A DNA stretch of 42,015 nt from Streptomyces chilikensis (GTDB lineage Bacteria; Actinomycetota; Actinomycetes; Streptomycetales; Streptomycetaceae): NCBI RefSeq assembly GCF_001642695.1, contig NZ_LWCC02000005.1, forward strand, positions 2,336,642 through 2,378,656, read 5' to 3'. Within the stretch, counting starts at the first letter, position 1. Every line of letters starts with the position of its first letter. Under the pieces are notes generated by a model. It was not told where the DNA came from. It saw nothing but the letters and a program-made list of their open reading frames with translations, and made no database searches. Made by a program: the position numbers and the translations under genes. Positions 33,992 through 42,015 of this stretch are shown here, piece after piece.

Positions 33992-35263
33992 TTACTTCTT
34001 GGACGAGGACTTGGAGCGCTGCTGCGGACCCTTGCGGCCCGACTGGGCCCGGCTGCGGGCGCCGTTGCCGGGGCCTCCGGCCCTGGTGGCACCGCCCTGG
34101 GACTTGTCGGCGGCGGGCTTGCCGGCCTGGGGCTCGCCGTTCTCCGCCGCGGCTTCCGCTTCCGCCTTGACGGCGGCCTGGCGCTGGGCCTTGGTCTGGC
34201 GCTTCGGCTGCTGACGCTTGGCGGCACCGGTGTGCGTGGTGTCGCCGTCCTGCGACTGGTCGGCGGCGAGCTTCTCGCTCTTCACCACGGTGCCGTCGGG
34301 CTGGGCGGCGAGGCCCATCTTGTTCAGACCGTTGATGAACTTCCGCTCGGCCGGGTTGCGGTCGCGGCCCTTGGCGACGATGGCCTTGACGATCGCGCGA
34401 CGGCCACGGCCGGAGACGGAGCCCTTGCGCTCGACCTTCTTGGAGAGACGCTCGAGGTAGGCGGCCTGGGCCGTGGAACCCGGGGTCGGGTTGTTGTGGA
34501 TGACGTACATCTGCTGGCCCATGGTCCACACGTTGGTGGTCAGCCAGTAGACGAGGACACCGACCGGGAAGTTGATGCCGAAGACGGCGAAGATGATCGG
34601 GAAGACGTACATCAGCATCTTCTGCTGCTGCATGAATGGCGTCTTCACCGTGGTGTCGACGTTCTTCGTCATCAGCTGGCGCTGGGTGAAGAACTGCGAC
34701 AGCGACATCAGGACGATCATGATGACCGTTACGACGCGGACGTCCATGACGCTGGCATCGAGCTGCTCGATGACGCTGGCGCTGTCGGTGAACTTGCTGG
34801 CCAGCGGAGCGCCGAAGATGTGCGCCTTCTGCGCACTCGCGACCAGGTCCGAGTTCATCGCGCCGATGGTCTTGCCCTGGGCGATGGTGTTCAGGACGTG
34901 GTACAGCGCGAAGAAGAAGGGCGACTGCGCCAGGATGGGAAGGCACGAGGAGAGCGGGTTGGTACCCGACTCCTTGTACAGCTTCATCATCTCTTCGGAC
35001 TGGCGCTGCTTGTCGTTCTTGTAGCGCTCCTGGATCTTCTTCATCTCGGGCTGCAGCGTCTGCATGGCCCGGGTCGCCTTGATCTGCTTCACGAAGAGCG
35101 GGATCAGGCAGATGCGGATCAGGATCACCAGGGACACGATCGACAGGCCCCAGGCCCATCCGCTGGACTCACCGAAGACGGCGCCGTACAGGGAGTGGAA
35201 CTGGACGATGATCCAGGAGACGGGTGTGGTGATGAAGCTGAAGAAGCTGGCAATCGTGTCCAC
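33992..35263 (-). CDS. yidC: Membrane protein insertase YidC
   Basis: Inserts and folds membrane proteins, alone or with SecYEG; 423 residues. The first helix is near 10-30 ([20 protein letters not shown]). The core carries [14 protein letters not shown] in the cytoplasmic hairpin, then [14 protein letters not shown] and [19 protein letters not shown] at the last helices. A long basic, low-complexity tail (about 280-423) could contact the ribosome. The large periplasmic domain of Gram-negative YidC is absent, as expected. GTG 35263 uses AAGGAG that lies within the end of yidD, 3 bases away, so the genes are tightly linked. Confidence 0.96.
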   Translation of the reverse strand: MDTIASFFSFITTPVSWIIVQFHSLYGAVFGESSGWAWGLSIVSLVILIRICLIPLFVKQIKATRAMQTLQPEMKKIQERYKNDKQRQSEEMMKLYKESGTNPLSSCLPILAQSPFFFALYHVLNTIAQGKTIGAMNSDLVASAQKAHIFGAPLASKFTDSASVIEQLDASVMDVRVVTVIMIVLMSLSQFFTQRQLMTKNVDTTVKTPFMQQQKMLMYVFPIIFAVFGINFPVGVLVYWLTTNVWTMGQQMYVIHNNPTPGSTAQAAYLERLSKKVERKGSVSGRGRRAIVKAIVAKGRDRNPAERKFINGLNKMGLAAQPDGTVVKSEKLAADQSQDGDTTHTGAAKRQQPKRQTKAQRQAAVKAEAEAAAENGEPQAGKPAADKSQGGATRAGGPGNGARSRAQSGRKGPQQRSKSSSKK

Positions 35264-35266
35264 TAA

Positions 35267-35641
35267 TCATGCTCCTTGGGCATGGGACGGGGTCTCTGCG
35301 GCCGGGCTCGAGGAGGGTCCGGGCCGGCTGCCCGTCTCCCCTCGGTCCCCGGTGGCGGAATCGGCGGAGGGCCCGCCCTTGCGTGCGCGCCAGGAGGCAC
35401 GCAGCATCTCGTGCCACCGCGGGCGTTTCCGCGGGGGCACATGGTCCACGCCGCCGAGCGACCACGGGTTGCAGCGCAGGATGCGCCACGCGGTGAGCGC
35501 CGATCCCTTGACCGCACCGTGCCGGTCGATGGCCTGGTAGCCGTAGTGGGAGCACGACGGGTAGTACTTGCAGACCGGCCCGAGCAGCGGACTGATCGTC
35601 CACTGGTACAGCTTGATCAGAGCCAGCAGCGGGTACTTCAT
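35267..35641 (-). CDS. yidD: Membrane protein insertion efficiency factor YidD
   Basis: A small membrane-associated protein of 124 residues that helps YidC. The family core is [33 protein letters not shown] and [16 protein letters not shown], with all conserved cysteines. A 40-residue polar tail extends beyond the core. Its ATG (35641) overlaps the rnpA stop by four bases, giving translational coupling. Confidence 0.95.
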   Translation of the reverse strand: MKYPLLALIKLYQWTISPLLGPVCKYYPSCSHYGYQAIDRHGAVKGSALTAWRILRCNPWSLGGVDHVPPRKRPRWHEMLRASWRARKGGPSADSATGDRGETGSRPGPSSSPAAETPSHAQGA

Positions 35642-36009
35642 CGCACGCCCCCTCCCAGCAGCCGCTGGAGAGCGGCATCCAGGTCTCGGGCCAGTTCTTC
35701 GTTGGCCGCGTCACCCGCAGGGGGCAACGCTCGTACCACTACCAGGCTACCGGGGGGCAGCTGAGCGACCCGCTCGCGCATCAGGTGGCGAAGTCTGCGC
35801 TTCACCTTGTTGCGCACCACTGCTCCGCCCACGGCTTTGCTCACGACGAAACCCGCACGCGTGGGGGGAGCGCTCTCCCCCTGCGCGTGCGGGTCCGTGG
35901 CACCGCTACGAAGATGAACGACCAGGAACTGCCGGCCTGACCGGCGCCCCCGTCGTACAGCGGTCGCGAAGTCCTCGCGCCGCCTCAGCCGGTTGTCGGT
36001 GGGCAGCAC
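35638..36009 (-). CDS. rnpA: Ribonuclease P protein component
   Basis: Protein subunit of RNase P, which trims the 5' end of tRNAs; 123 residues. [17 protein letters not shown] near the start and the signature [14 protein letters not shown] (about 66-79) bind the RNA subunit and substrate. The GTG start at 36009 begins [13 protein letters not shown]. It follows rpmH by about 20 bases, the standard bacterial order rpmH-rnpA-yidD-yidC. Confidence 0.96.
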   Translation of the reverse strand: MLPTDNRLRRREDFATAVRRGRRSGRQFLVVHLRSGATDPHAQGESAPPTRAGFVVSKAVGGAVVRNKVKRRLRHLMRERVAQLPPGSLVVVRALPPAGDAANEELARDLDAALQRLLGGGVR

Positions 36010-36030
36010 GACGTCATGACCTGACCGGAA

Positions 36031-36168
36031 TCAGGCGGACAGACGGGCGCGACCCTTGCTGCGGCGGGTCGCCAGGATCGCGCGACCGGCGCGGGTCCGC
36101 ATACGCAGCCGGAAGCCGTGGGTCTTCGCGCGACGACGGTTGTTCGGCTGGAAGGTGCGCTTGCTCAC
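36031..36168 (-). CDS. rpmH: Ribosomal protein L34 (bL34)
   Basis: A 45-residue, highly basic protein of the large subunit. The start [19 protein letters not shown] and middle [15 protein letters not shown] are diagnostic of bL34. GTG 36168 follows GGAG about 10 bases upstream. It is the first gene of the minus-strand operon running to jag and diverges from dnaA; the intervening 520 bases hold both promoters. Confidence 0.95.
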   Translation of the reverse strand: MSKRTFQPNNRRRAKTHGFRLRMRTRAGRAILATRRSKGRARLSA

Positions 36169-36510
36169 TCGGGGGCTCCAGAAATGAATCGGTGGGTGGC
36201 GGGTGTCGTCTGGCTGTCACCGTGCGCCCACGAGTAGCTCGCTTACGCCCGAGTGCACCGCTTCTCGATCACTGGTGCGTGATCTTTGCCCATCGGAGGC
36301 AGGCGGCAGCAGCCATCGACAACTCGACCTGGTCACGGTACGCGCGGCTGCGCCATCCGGTCAAACCCGACGGTCGTGCGACCTCGGCAGCCTACCCCGT
36401 GCCCATGGGCCACCCCGCTGCTCACAAGGGGTGGGAGCGGGATTCCGGGGGGTCCGGGGAAACGCCTCGCGCGTGCCTCGATTTCCGGGCCGACGTGGGA
36501 CGACGGCACA

Positions 36511-36531
36511 CTGTCCACAGGCTGGGGACAA
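36511..36531. promoter_or_regulatory. Pair of DnaA boxes in the dnaA promoter region
   Basis: CTGTCCACA (plus, 36511-36519) and TTGTCCCCA (minus, 36523-36531) face each other, starting 12 bases apart, about 160 bases before dnaA. DnaA boxes here fit the known autoregulation of dnaA in Streptomyces. The rest of the gap (36169-36510) shows no other clear element. Confidence 0.7.
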
Positions 36532-36535
36532 CGAC

Positions 36536-36565
36536 TTGATGCACAGCCGTTGCCCTGACTACCGT
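36536..36565 (+). promoter_or_regulatory. Candidate dnaA promoter
   Basis: TTGATG (36536-36541) and TACCGT (36560-36565), 18 bases apart, directly follow the DnaA-box pair, so bound DnaA would interfere with polymerase. It would leave a leader of about 120 bases. Confidence 0.45.
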
Positions 36566-36690
36566 GGGCGGACTCCCGATTCGTTCGGTTCCCCCCGGCC
36601 CCGACTGATTCGTTACCTGCCGTCCGCCGGACGGCCGACCGATCGTCCCGCGCACCACGCAGACGCGGGACCTGTGAGAGAGCGTGCACT

Positions 36691-38769
36691 GTGGCTGACG
36701 TACCCGCCGATCTTGCCGCAGTGTGGCCCCGGGTGCTCGACGGGCTCCTGGGCGAGGGCCGCGGGCAGGGGGTCGAGCCGAAGGACGAGCGGTGGCTGCG
36801 CAGCTGCCAGCCGCTGGCTCTGGTCGCCGACACCGCTCTGCTCGCCGTTCCCAACGAGTTCGCCAAGACCGTGCTGGAGGGCCGGCTCGCCCCGGTGGTC
36901 AGCGACACGCTGAGCCGCGAGTGCGGGCGCCCGATCCGGATCGCGATCACCGTCGACACCTCCATGGGCGAGCCGCCGGCCCCTCCAGGGCCTTCCGCGG
37001 CCGGCGTCCAGGAGGAACGCGAGGTCCCGACGGCCACGCCGCTGCGGGAGTCCGGGACGGACTCCCGGCAGGAGCAGCTGCCCACCGCCCGCCCGGCCTA
37101 TCCGGAGCAGCGCCAGGAGCCCGGGGCCTGGCCGCGCGCGGGGCAGCACGACTTCGGCTGGCAGCAGCAGCCGCTGGGCTTCCCGGACCGCGACCCGTAC
37201 GCGTCCCCTTCCTCCGCCCAGGAGTACGGCGGCGGCCAGGACTACGGCACGCAGGAATACGGCGGTCAGGGCTACGGCCGGCCCCGCGCCCCGTACGGCC
37301 GGGCGGGCGAGTACGACCGCCAGGACCTCCCCCGCTCCGAGTACGACCGGCGGGGCGGCGAGCGCCGCGACTACGACCGGGGCGAGTACGACCGCACCGC
37401 CGCCGACCGCGCCACCGCCGACCGCTCCGAGTACGACCGCCCCGACCGCAAGGACTACGAGCGGCCGGACTACGAGCGGCCCGAGTACGACCGGTCCGAC
37501 TACGAGCGCCCCACCGACTACGACCGGGACAACCGCGAGGCCCGGGACTCCCGGCAGCCGGAGCGGCAGAACCGGGCGGAGTACGAACGTCCCCAGCGTG
37601 TGGACGGCGGGTACGAGCGGCCCGACTTCGACCGCGGCTACGACGGTTACCCGCCCAAGCCCTCCCCTGCCTCCTCGCCGTCGTCCGCCTCGCTGGCGGG
37701 CTCCGGCGGGTCGGGGACGCCGGGGGTCGGCGAGCCCGCGGCCAGGCTCAATCCCAAGTACCTGTTCGAGACGTTCGTCATCGGCGCCTCGAACCGCTTC
37801 GCGCACGCCGCCGCGGTGGCGGTCGCCGAGGCGCCCGCCAAGGCGTACAACCCGCTCTTCATCTACGGGGAGTCGGGTCTGGGCAAGACCCACCTGCTCC
37901 ACGCCATCGGGCATTACGCGCGCAGCCTCTACCCCGGCACCCGGGTGCGGTACGTGAGCTCGGAGGAGTTCACCAACGAGTTCATCAACTCCATCCGCGA
38001 CGGCAAGGGCGACAGCTTCCGCAAGCGCTACCGGGAGATGGACATCCTGCTCGTCGACGACATCCAGTTCCTCGCGGACAAGGAGTCGACGCAGGAGGAG
38101 TTCTTCCACACCTTCAACACCCTGCACAACGCCAACAAGCAGATCGTCCTCTCCAGCGACCGGCCGCCCAAGCAGCTGGTGACGCTCGAGGACCGCCTGC
38201 GGAACCGCTTCGAGTGGGGTCTGATCACCGACGTCCAGCCGCCCGAGCTGGAGACCCGGATCGCGATCCTCCGCAAGAAGGCGGTGCAGGAGCAGCTCAA
38301 CGCCCCGCCGGAGGTGCTGGAGTTCATCGCCTCGCGGATCTCGCGGAACATCCGTGAGCTCGAGGGCGCGCTGATCCGGGTGACGGCCTTCGCCTCCCTC
38401 AATCGTCAGCCGGTGGACCTGGGCCTGACCGAGATCGTCCTGAAGGACCTGATCCCCGGCGGCGAGGACTCGGCTCCCGAGATCACCGCGACGGCCATCA
38501 TGGCCGCCACCGCCGACTACTTCGGCCTGACCGTCGAGGACCTGTGCGGGACCTCCCGGGGGCGGGCGCTGGTGACGGCACGGCAGATCGCCATGTACCT
38601 GTGCCGCGAGCTCACCGACCTGTCGCTGCCGAAGATCGGCGCCCAGTTCGGCGGCCGCGACCACACCACGGTGATGCACGCCGACCGGAAGATCCGCGCG
38701 CTGATGGCCGAGCGGCGCTCCATCTACAACCAGGTCACCGAGCTGACCAACCGCATCAAGAACGGCTGA
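36691..38769 (+). CDS. dnaA: Chromosomal replication initiator DnaA
   Basis: Binds DnaA boxes in oriC and opens the DNA; 692 residues. Domain I (about 1-90) starts [20 protein letters not shown]. Domain II (about 90-352) is exceptionally long, disordered and rich in Tyr-Asp/Glu-Arg repeats. The AAA+ domain starts near 353 ([18 protein letters not shown]), with Walker A GESGLGKT (393-400) and Walker [10 protein letters not shown] near 452-460. Domain IV has [13 protein letters not shown] and [11 protein letters not shown] near 638-665, which read the box. The GTG at 36691 has only a weak GAGAG before it. A T-tailed terminator at 38837-38868 follows. Auto-regulatory boxes lie upstream and oriC downstream. 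Confidence 0.97.
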   Translation: MADVPADLAAVWPRVLDGLLGEGRGQGVEPKDERWLRSCQPLALVADTALLAVPNEFAKTVLEGRLAPVVSDTLSRECGRPIRIAITVDTSMGEPPAPPGPSAAGVQEEREVPTATPLRESGTDSRQEQLPTARPAYPEQRQEPGAWPRAGQHDFGWQQQPLGFPDRDPYASPSSAQEYGGGQDYGTQEYGGQGYGRPRAPYGRAGEYDRQDLPRSEYDRRGGERRDYDRGEYDRTAADRATADRSEYDRPDRKDYERPDYERPEYDRSDYERPTDYDRDNREARDSRQPERQNRAEYERPQRVDGGYERPDFDRGYDGYPPKPSPASSPSSASLAGSGGSGTPGVGEPAARLNPKYLFETFVIGASNRFAHAAAVAVAEAPAKAYNPLFIYGESGLGKTHLLHAIGHYARSLYPGTRVRYVSSEEFTNEFINSIRDGKGDSFRKRYREMDILLVDDIQFLADKESTQEEFFHTFNTLHNANKQIVLSSDRPPKQLVTLEDRLRNRFEWGLITDVQPPELETRIAILRKKAVQEQLNAPPEVLEFIASRISRNIRELEGALIRVTAFASLNRQPVDLGLTEIVLKDLIPGGEDSAPEITATAIMAATADYFGLTVEDLCGTSRGRALVTARQIAMYLCRELTDLSLPKIGAQFGGRDHTTVMHADRKIRALMAERRSIYNQVTELTNRIKNG
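37300..37640. repeat. Degenerate repeat tract in DnaA domain II
   Basis: Repeats of TAC-GA(C/G)-CG(G/C), often spaced 12-15 bases, encode many Tyr-Asp-Arg and Tyr-Glu-Arg units ([20 protein letters not shown]). The tract makes domain II longer than in most DnaA proteins. Confidence 0.8.
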
Positions 38770-38836
38770 GCGGGCCGTCCTGACGCGCGCCCACCGCCCG
38801 GCACGGTGTTCCCGGTCCACGGCCACCGCGCCCCTG

Positions 38837-38868
38837 AGCGCCCCGGAGTCCCTCTCCGGGGCGCTTTT
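38837..38868 (+). terminator. Intrinsic terminator after dnaA
   Basis: Arms agcgccccggag / ctccggggcgct around a 5-base loop, with the second arm running into TTTT, a classical rho-independent terminator 67 bases past the dnaA stop. It would shield oriC from dnaA transcription. Confidence 0.9.
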
Positions 38869-38954
38869 CGTCGCCTGCGGCGGTCCGCCGGCCCCGGGCG
38901 TGGCCGCTTCCGCGGGAGAACACCCGACCAGGTCGTTCGATCAGGCCCGGAGTT

Positions 38955-39534
38955 ACGGTCTCCCTCCACAGATGGGGCCACTTTCTCGGATCCACAGCCT
39001 GGGGAGACCCACGTTGTCCAGAATGTGTCCACAGGCAGGGCCGGGGATCGCCCATCAGGACTGGTCACAGCCCTGTGGATTCGTGGACGAACACTGTCCA
39101 CAGGCTGTGGACAGCCAAACCGCCCGCAGCGGCCTCAGAAGGTTGTCCACCAGCAACCCACAGGATGAGCAGCCTTGTCCCCAGCGAACGGCATGTTTTC
39201 CACACCGCTGTCCACTGTTCGACAACGACGAGCCCCGGATCACTGCTCCGAGTGAAAGGCGTCACACCAGGCTGCTGGAGAGGGGTGTGGGAAACCGGGG
39301 AAAAGCTGGGGACGCAGCTGGGGAGAAGTGACCCCTCCCTGTGCATGGGCTGTGCAGAACTTTCCCCCGTCCACAGAGACCCCCGGTTGTCCACCGGTTC
39401 CACCCACAGGACCAGTGGATAAAAAATCAGGTCTGACCTGGGGAAACAGGGTTATCCACGGTATCCACAGCCCCTACTACTACTCCCAACTTGAGAGAGC
39501 CGGGAATTCGTTTCGAAGCGGGTCCTGTGCACAA
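38955..39534. other. oriC: Chromosomal replication origin oriC
   Basis: The non-coding dnaA-dnaN gap holds at least 15 DnaA-box-like 9-mers. Plus strand: 39014 TTGTCCAGA, 39025 GTGTCCACA, 39094 CTGTCCACA, 39143 TTGTCCACC, 39175 TTGTCCCCA, 39196 TTTTCCACA, 39208 CTGTCCACT, 39367 CCGTCCACA, 39387 TTGTCCACC, 39452 TTATCCACG and 39461 GTATCCACA. Minus strand: 39082 TCGTCCACG, 39106 CTGTCCACA, 39414 TTATCCACT and 39526 TTGTGCACA. They form two groups (39014-39216 and 39367-39534) separated by about 150 bases, as described for Streptomyces oriC. A run of six A's (39421-39426) and a CTA repeat (39474-39485) lie in the right-hand group. Between 39535 and 39707 I see only the dnaN leader. Confidence 0.95.
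39474..39485. promoter_or_regulatory. CTA repeat beside DnaA boxes, DnaA-trio-like element
   Basis: CTA-CTA-CTA-CTC follows two adjacent DnaA boxes (39452-39469) and a short GC stretch (gccc). The opposite strand reads 3'-GAT-GAT-GAT-GAG-5', which fits the published DnaA-trio pattern 3'-(G/A)A(T/C)-5' for origin unwinding in its first three triplets. Confidence 0.45.
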
Positions 39535-39707
39535 CTCGGCGGGAGCGGCCCGAGCGGGCTCCTGCTCGACTTGACCCGAGCGGCACCAGCTGTCAGCGGG
39601 ATGCGTCAGACTGGTCACCGGTGGTTCTCCCCTCCCGGGGAGCCGGCTACACCACCGACGAAGGCCAGCAGGGCGAGGGACGCCGGCAACAGCAGGAGGC
39701 GGCAACG

Positions 39708-40838
39708 GTGAAGATCCGGGTGGAACGCGACGTACTCGCGGAGGCGGTGGCCTGGGCTGCGCGGAGCCTGCCCGCCCGTCCGCCGGCTCCGGTCCTCGCG
39801 GGCCTGCTGCTGAAGGCCGAGGACGGGCAGCTGAGCCTCTCCAGCTTCGACTACGAGGTCTCGGCCCGCGTCTCGGTGGAGACCGAGGTCGAGGAGGAGG
39901 GCACGGTCCTCGTCTCCGGCCGCCTCCTCGCCGACATCTGCCGCGCCCTCCCCAACCGCCCGGTGGAGATCTCCACCGACGGCGTGCGGGCGACGGTGGT
40001 CTGCGGCTCGTCCCGGTTCACGCTCCACACCCTGCCGGTGGAGGAGTACCCGGCGCTCCCGCAGATGCCGAACGCCACCGGCACGGTGCCCGGCGAGGTC
40101 TTCGCCGCGGCGGCCGCCCAGGTCGCCATCGCCGCGGGCCGCGACGACACCCTGCCGGTGCTGACCGGTGTGCGCATCGAGATCGAGGGCGACACGGTCA
40201 CCCTGGCCTCCACCGACCGCTACCGCTTCGCGGTCCGCGAGTTCCTGTGGAAGCCGGAGAACCCGGACGCCTCCGCGGTCGCCCTGGTCCCCGCCAAGAC
40301 GCTGCTGGACACCGCGAAGGCGCTGACCAGCGGTGACAACGTCATCCTGGCGCTCTCCGGCTCCGGCAAGGGCGAGGGCCTGATCGGCTTCGAGGGCGCC
40401 GGCCGCCGCACCACCACGCGGCTGCTGGAGGGCGACCTGCCGAAGTACCGCACGCTCTTCCCGACCGAGTTCAACAGCGTGGCCACCATCGAGACGGCCC
40501 CGTTCGTCGAGGCCGTCAAGCGCGTGGCCCTGGTCGCCGAGCGGAACACCCCGGTGCGGCTCACCTTCGAGCAGGGCGTGCTGATCCTGGAGGCCGGCTC
40601 CAGCGACGACGCACAGGCTGTGGAAAAGGTCGACGCCAACCTGGACGGCGACGACATCTCGATCGCCTTCAACCCGACCTTCCTGCTGGACGGCCTGAGC
40701 GCCATCGATTCTCCGGTCGCCCAGCTGTCCTTCACCACGTCCACCAAGCCGGCGCTGCTGAGCGGCAAGCCGTCCGTGGACGCGGAGGCCGACGAGGCCT
40801 ACAAGTACCTGATCATGCCGGTCCGCCTCAGCGGCTGA
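39708..40838 (+). CDS. dnaN: DNA polymerase III sliding clamp (beta subunit)
   Basis: Ring-shaped clamp that tethers the polymerase to DNA; 376 residues with three clamp domains. The first starts MKIRVERDVLAEAVAWAARSL and contains PVLAGLLLKAEDGQLSLSSFDYE. The second has LPVLTGVRIEIEGDTVTLASTDRYRFAVRE. The end YKYLIMPVRLSG is the conserved C-terminal motif near the binding pocket. GTG 39708 has AGGAGG 8 bases upstream; the frame extends to 39621 without a site. It follows oriC and precedes gnd, as in other Streptomyces. Confidence 0.97.
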   Translation: MKIRVERDVLAEAVAWAARSLPARPPAPVLAGLLLKAEDGQLSLSSFDYEVSARVSVETEVEEEGTVLVSGRLLADICRALPNRPVEISTDGVRATVVCGSSRFTLHTLPVEEYPALPQMPNATGTVPGEVFAAAAAQVAIAAGRDDTLPVLTGVRIEIEGDTVTLASTDRYRFAVREFLWKPENPDASAVALVPAKTLLDTAKALTSGDNVILALSGSGKGEGLIGFEGAGRRTTTRLLEGDLPKYRTLFPTEFNSVATIETAPFVEAVKRVALVAERNTPVRLTFEQGVLILEAGSSDDAQAVEKVDANLDGDDISIAFNPTFLLDGLSAIDSPVAQLSFTTSTKPALLSGKPSVDAEADEAYKYLIMPVRLSG

Positions 40839-40848
40839 CCTGCTGTCT

Positions 40849-40886
40849 CTCCGCGGTGCATGGGGGCTGCCCCGCGCACCGCGGAG
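40849..40886 (+). terminator. Terminator after dnaN
   Basis: Perfect 11-bp arms (ctccgcggtgc / gcaccgcggag) with a 16-base loop, starting 10 bases after the dnaN stop. Confidence 0.7.
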
Positions 40887-41079
40887 CCGTTTTCCGGCCG
40901 GATCCGGGCCCCCGGACGCCGGCCGGAACGGGCGGCGCCGTGCACGGCACTGCCCGGCACCGGTCGAAGCACTGGGTCAAGGGGCCGCCCACCGGGTGGC
41001 GGTGCGGAGCCGGGTCTACGCTCGGACGTGGGTGCCGGAACGCGCCCACACCCCACCTCGCAACCAAAGGGAACAACTG

Positions 41080-42015
41080 ATGGAGCTCGGTCTCGTCGGC
41101 CTCGGCAAGATGGGCGGCAACATGCGCGAGCGGATCCGCCGCGCGGGCCACACCGTAGTGGGATACGACCGCAACCCGGACGTCTCGGACGTCCACAGCC
41201 TGCGCGAGCTTGTGGACAGCCTGCAGGCCCCGCGCGTGGTGTGGGTGATGGTCCCCGCGGGTGCCGCGACCCAGTCCACCGTCGACGAGCTGGGTGAGCT
41301 CCTCGAGCCCGGTGACGTGGTGGTCGACGGCGGGAACTCCCGCTGGACGGACGACGAGAAGCACGCCGCGGAGCTGGCCGAGAAGGGCATCGGCTTCGTG
41401 GACTGCGGCGTCTCCGGCGGTGTGCACGGCCTGGCCAACGGCTACGCGCTGATGTACGGCGGCGACGCGGAGGACGTGGCCAAGGGTCTCCGGCGGTGTG
41501 CACGGCCTGGCCAACGGCTACGCGCTGATGTACGGCGGCGACGCGGAGGACGTGGCCAAGGTGCAGCCGGTCCTGGACGCGCTGAAGCCGGAGGGCGACT
41601 TCGGCGCCGTGCACGCCGGCAAGGTCGGCGCCGGCCACTTCGCCAAGATGGTCCACAACGGCATCGAGTACGCCATGATGCAGGCCTACGCCGAGGGCTG
41701 GGAGCTCCTGGAGGCCGTGGACTCGGTCACCGACGTCCGGGAGATCTTCCGCTCCTGGCGCGAGGGCACGGTCATCCGCTCCTGGCTCCTCGACCTGGCC
41801 GTCAACGCCCTCGACGAGGACGAGCACCTGGAGAAGCTGCGCGGCTTCGCGCAGGACTCCGGCGAGGGCCGGTGGACGGTCGAGGCCGCCATCGACAACG
41901 CCGTCCCCCTGCCCGCCATCACCGCCTCCCTCTTCGCCCGGTTCGCCTCCCGCCAGGAGGACTCCCCCCAGATGAAGATGATCGCCGCGCTGCGCAACCA
42001 GTTCGGCGGCCACGC
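41080..42015 (+). pseudogene. gnd: 6-Phosphogluconate dehydrogenase (decarboxylating), frameshifted and cut by window end
   Basis: Encodes the pentose-phosphate enzyme that oxidises 6-phosphogluconate to ribulose 5-phosphate with NAD(P). The ATG at 41080 follows AAAGGGAAC. The N-terminal Rossmann motif GLGKMGGNM (residues 5-13), VVDGGNSRW and CGVSGGVHGLANGYALMYGG are intact to about residue 135. An exact 76-bp tandem duplication (41410-41485 repeated at 41486-41561) then moves translation out of frame. The normal frame resumes after the second copy (KMVHNGIEYAMMQAYAEGW and onward) to the window edge. The shifted frame meets no stop within the window but reads non-family sequence. If the duplication is real the enzyme is lost; if it is an assembly error the gene is normal. 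The 3' end is outside the window. Confidence 0.85.
41410..41561. repeat. Exact 76-bp tandem duplication inside gnd
   Basis: Two identical, directly adjacent 76-base copies (41410-41485 and 41486-41561) with no intervening base. The length is not a multiple of three, so the second copy shifts the reading frame. No target-site or transposon ends are present. Confidence 0.95.

Noticed and set aside
40619-40627. DnaA-box-like TTTTCCACA inside dnaN, and CTGTCCACA at 41211-41219 inside gnd
   Set aside because: Single matches within conserved codons, not clustered; explained by protein coding.
41410-41561. Insertion-sequence footprint as the cause of the gnd repeat
   Set aside because: A transposon footprint would be a short target duplication, usually under 15 bases; 76 bases with no element remnants fits slippage, unequal exchange or assembly error.
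40799-42013. Long minus-strand open frame across gnd
   Set aside because: The plus strand encodes an unmistakable 6-phosphogluconate dehydrogenase on both sides of the duplication; the antisense frame is a by-product.
1-42015. tRNA, rRNA, CRISPR, prophage or toxin-antitoxin features
   Set aside because: No repeat-spacer pattern, integrase, transposase, rRNA or cloverleaf was found by reading; gene order is fully explained by the conserved origin block.

Overview
The window is about 42 kb of very GC-rich DNA with tight operons, GTG starts and GC-biased third codon positions. It carries a dnaA-oriC-dnaN core, nine copies of the 14-bp site GTTTCACGTGAAAC (the Streptomyces parS), FemX- and SigM-type genes, and a SigR-type promoter before trxBA. 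Together these point to the replication-origin region of a Streptomyces or very close relative. Gene order matches the actinobacterial origin block known from Mycobacterium (pcnA, DUF6049-type protein, mviN, sigM, trxB, trxC, parB, parA, gidB, jag, yidC, yidD, rnpA, rpmH, dnaA, dnaN). Almost everything is core genome; I saw no insertion sequence, prophage, CRISPR array, rRNA or tRNA.

Layout, left to right. 1-3.3 kb: an Eis-like acetyltransferase convergent with dnaB, then an intergenic region with a phased cluster of DnaA boxes. 3.3-6.5 kb: a MATE transporter convergent with the rpsF-ssb-rpsR-rplI operon (minus strand). 6.7-9.5 kb: a small membrane protein, a FemX-type aminoacyltransferase and an alanine-racemase-like protein. 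9.5-13.9 kb: a GT87-type mannosyltransferase and a class A penicillin-binding protein (minus). 14.2-17.5 kb: a PadR regulator with a near-ideal operator at its promoter, myo-inositol-phosphate synthase, and an MFS transporter. 17.6-19.1 kb: CCA tRNA nucleotidyltransferase (minus). 19.3-27.6 kb (plus): DUF6049 protein, MurJ, pseudokinase, SigM-type sigma factor, anti-sigma factor. 27.7-29.1 kb: trxB-trxA behind a SigR-type promoter. 29.2-36.2 kb (minus): GNAT protein, parB-parA, rsmG, jag, yidC, yidD, rnpA, rpmH. 36.7-42 kb (plus): dnaA, oriC, dnaN and a 6-phosphogluconate dehydrogenase gene (gnd) cut by the window end.

The genes serve linked jobs: initiating replication (dnaA, oriC, dnaN, dnaB, ssb), segregating origins (parA, parB, parS), building the cell wall (MurJ, pseudokinase, FemX, PBP), inserting membrane proteins (yidC, yidD, jag), and redox or envelope stress control (SigM, trxBA).

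The points most worth a second look are: (1) a helically phased DnaA-box cluster between dnaB and the MATE gene, 36 kb from oriC, sharing a 12-bp box spacing with oriC and the dnaA promoter; (2) an exact 76-bp tandem duplication that breaks the gnd frame; (3) the one-sided parS array, including two sites inside coding regions that encode the same pentapeptide and a tandem pair forming a perfect 41-bp palindrome; (4) a CTA-repeat (DnaA-trio-like) tract beside two DnaA boxes in oriC; and (5) the 10+1+10 bp palindrome sitting on the predicted start site of the PadR-ino1 operon.
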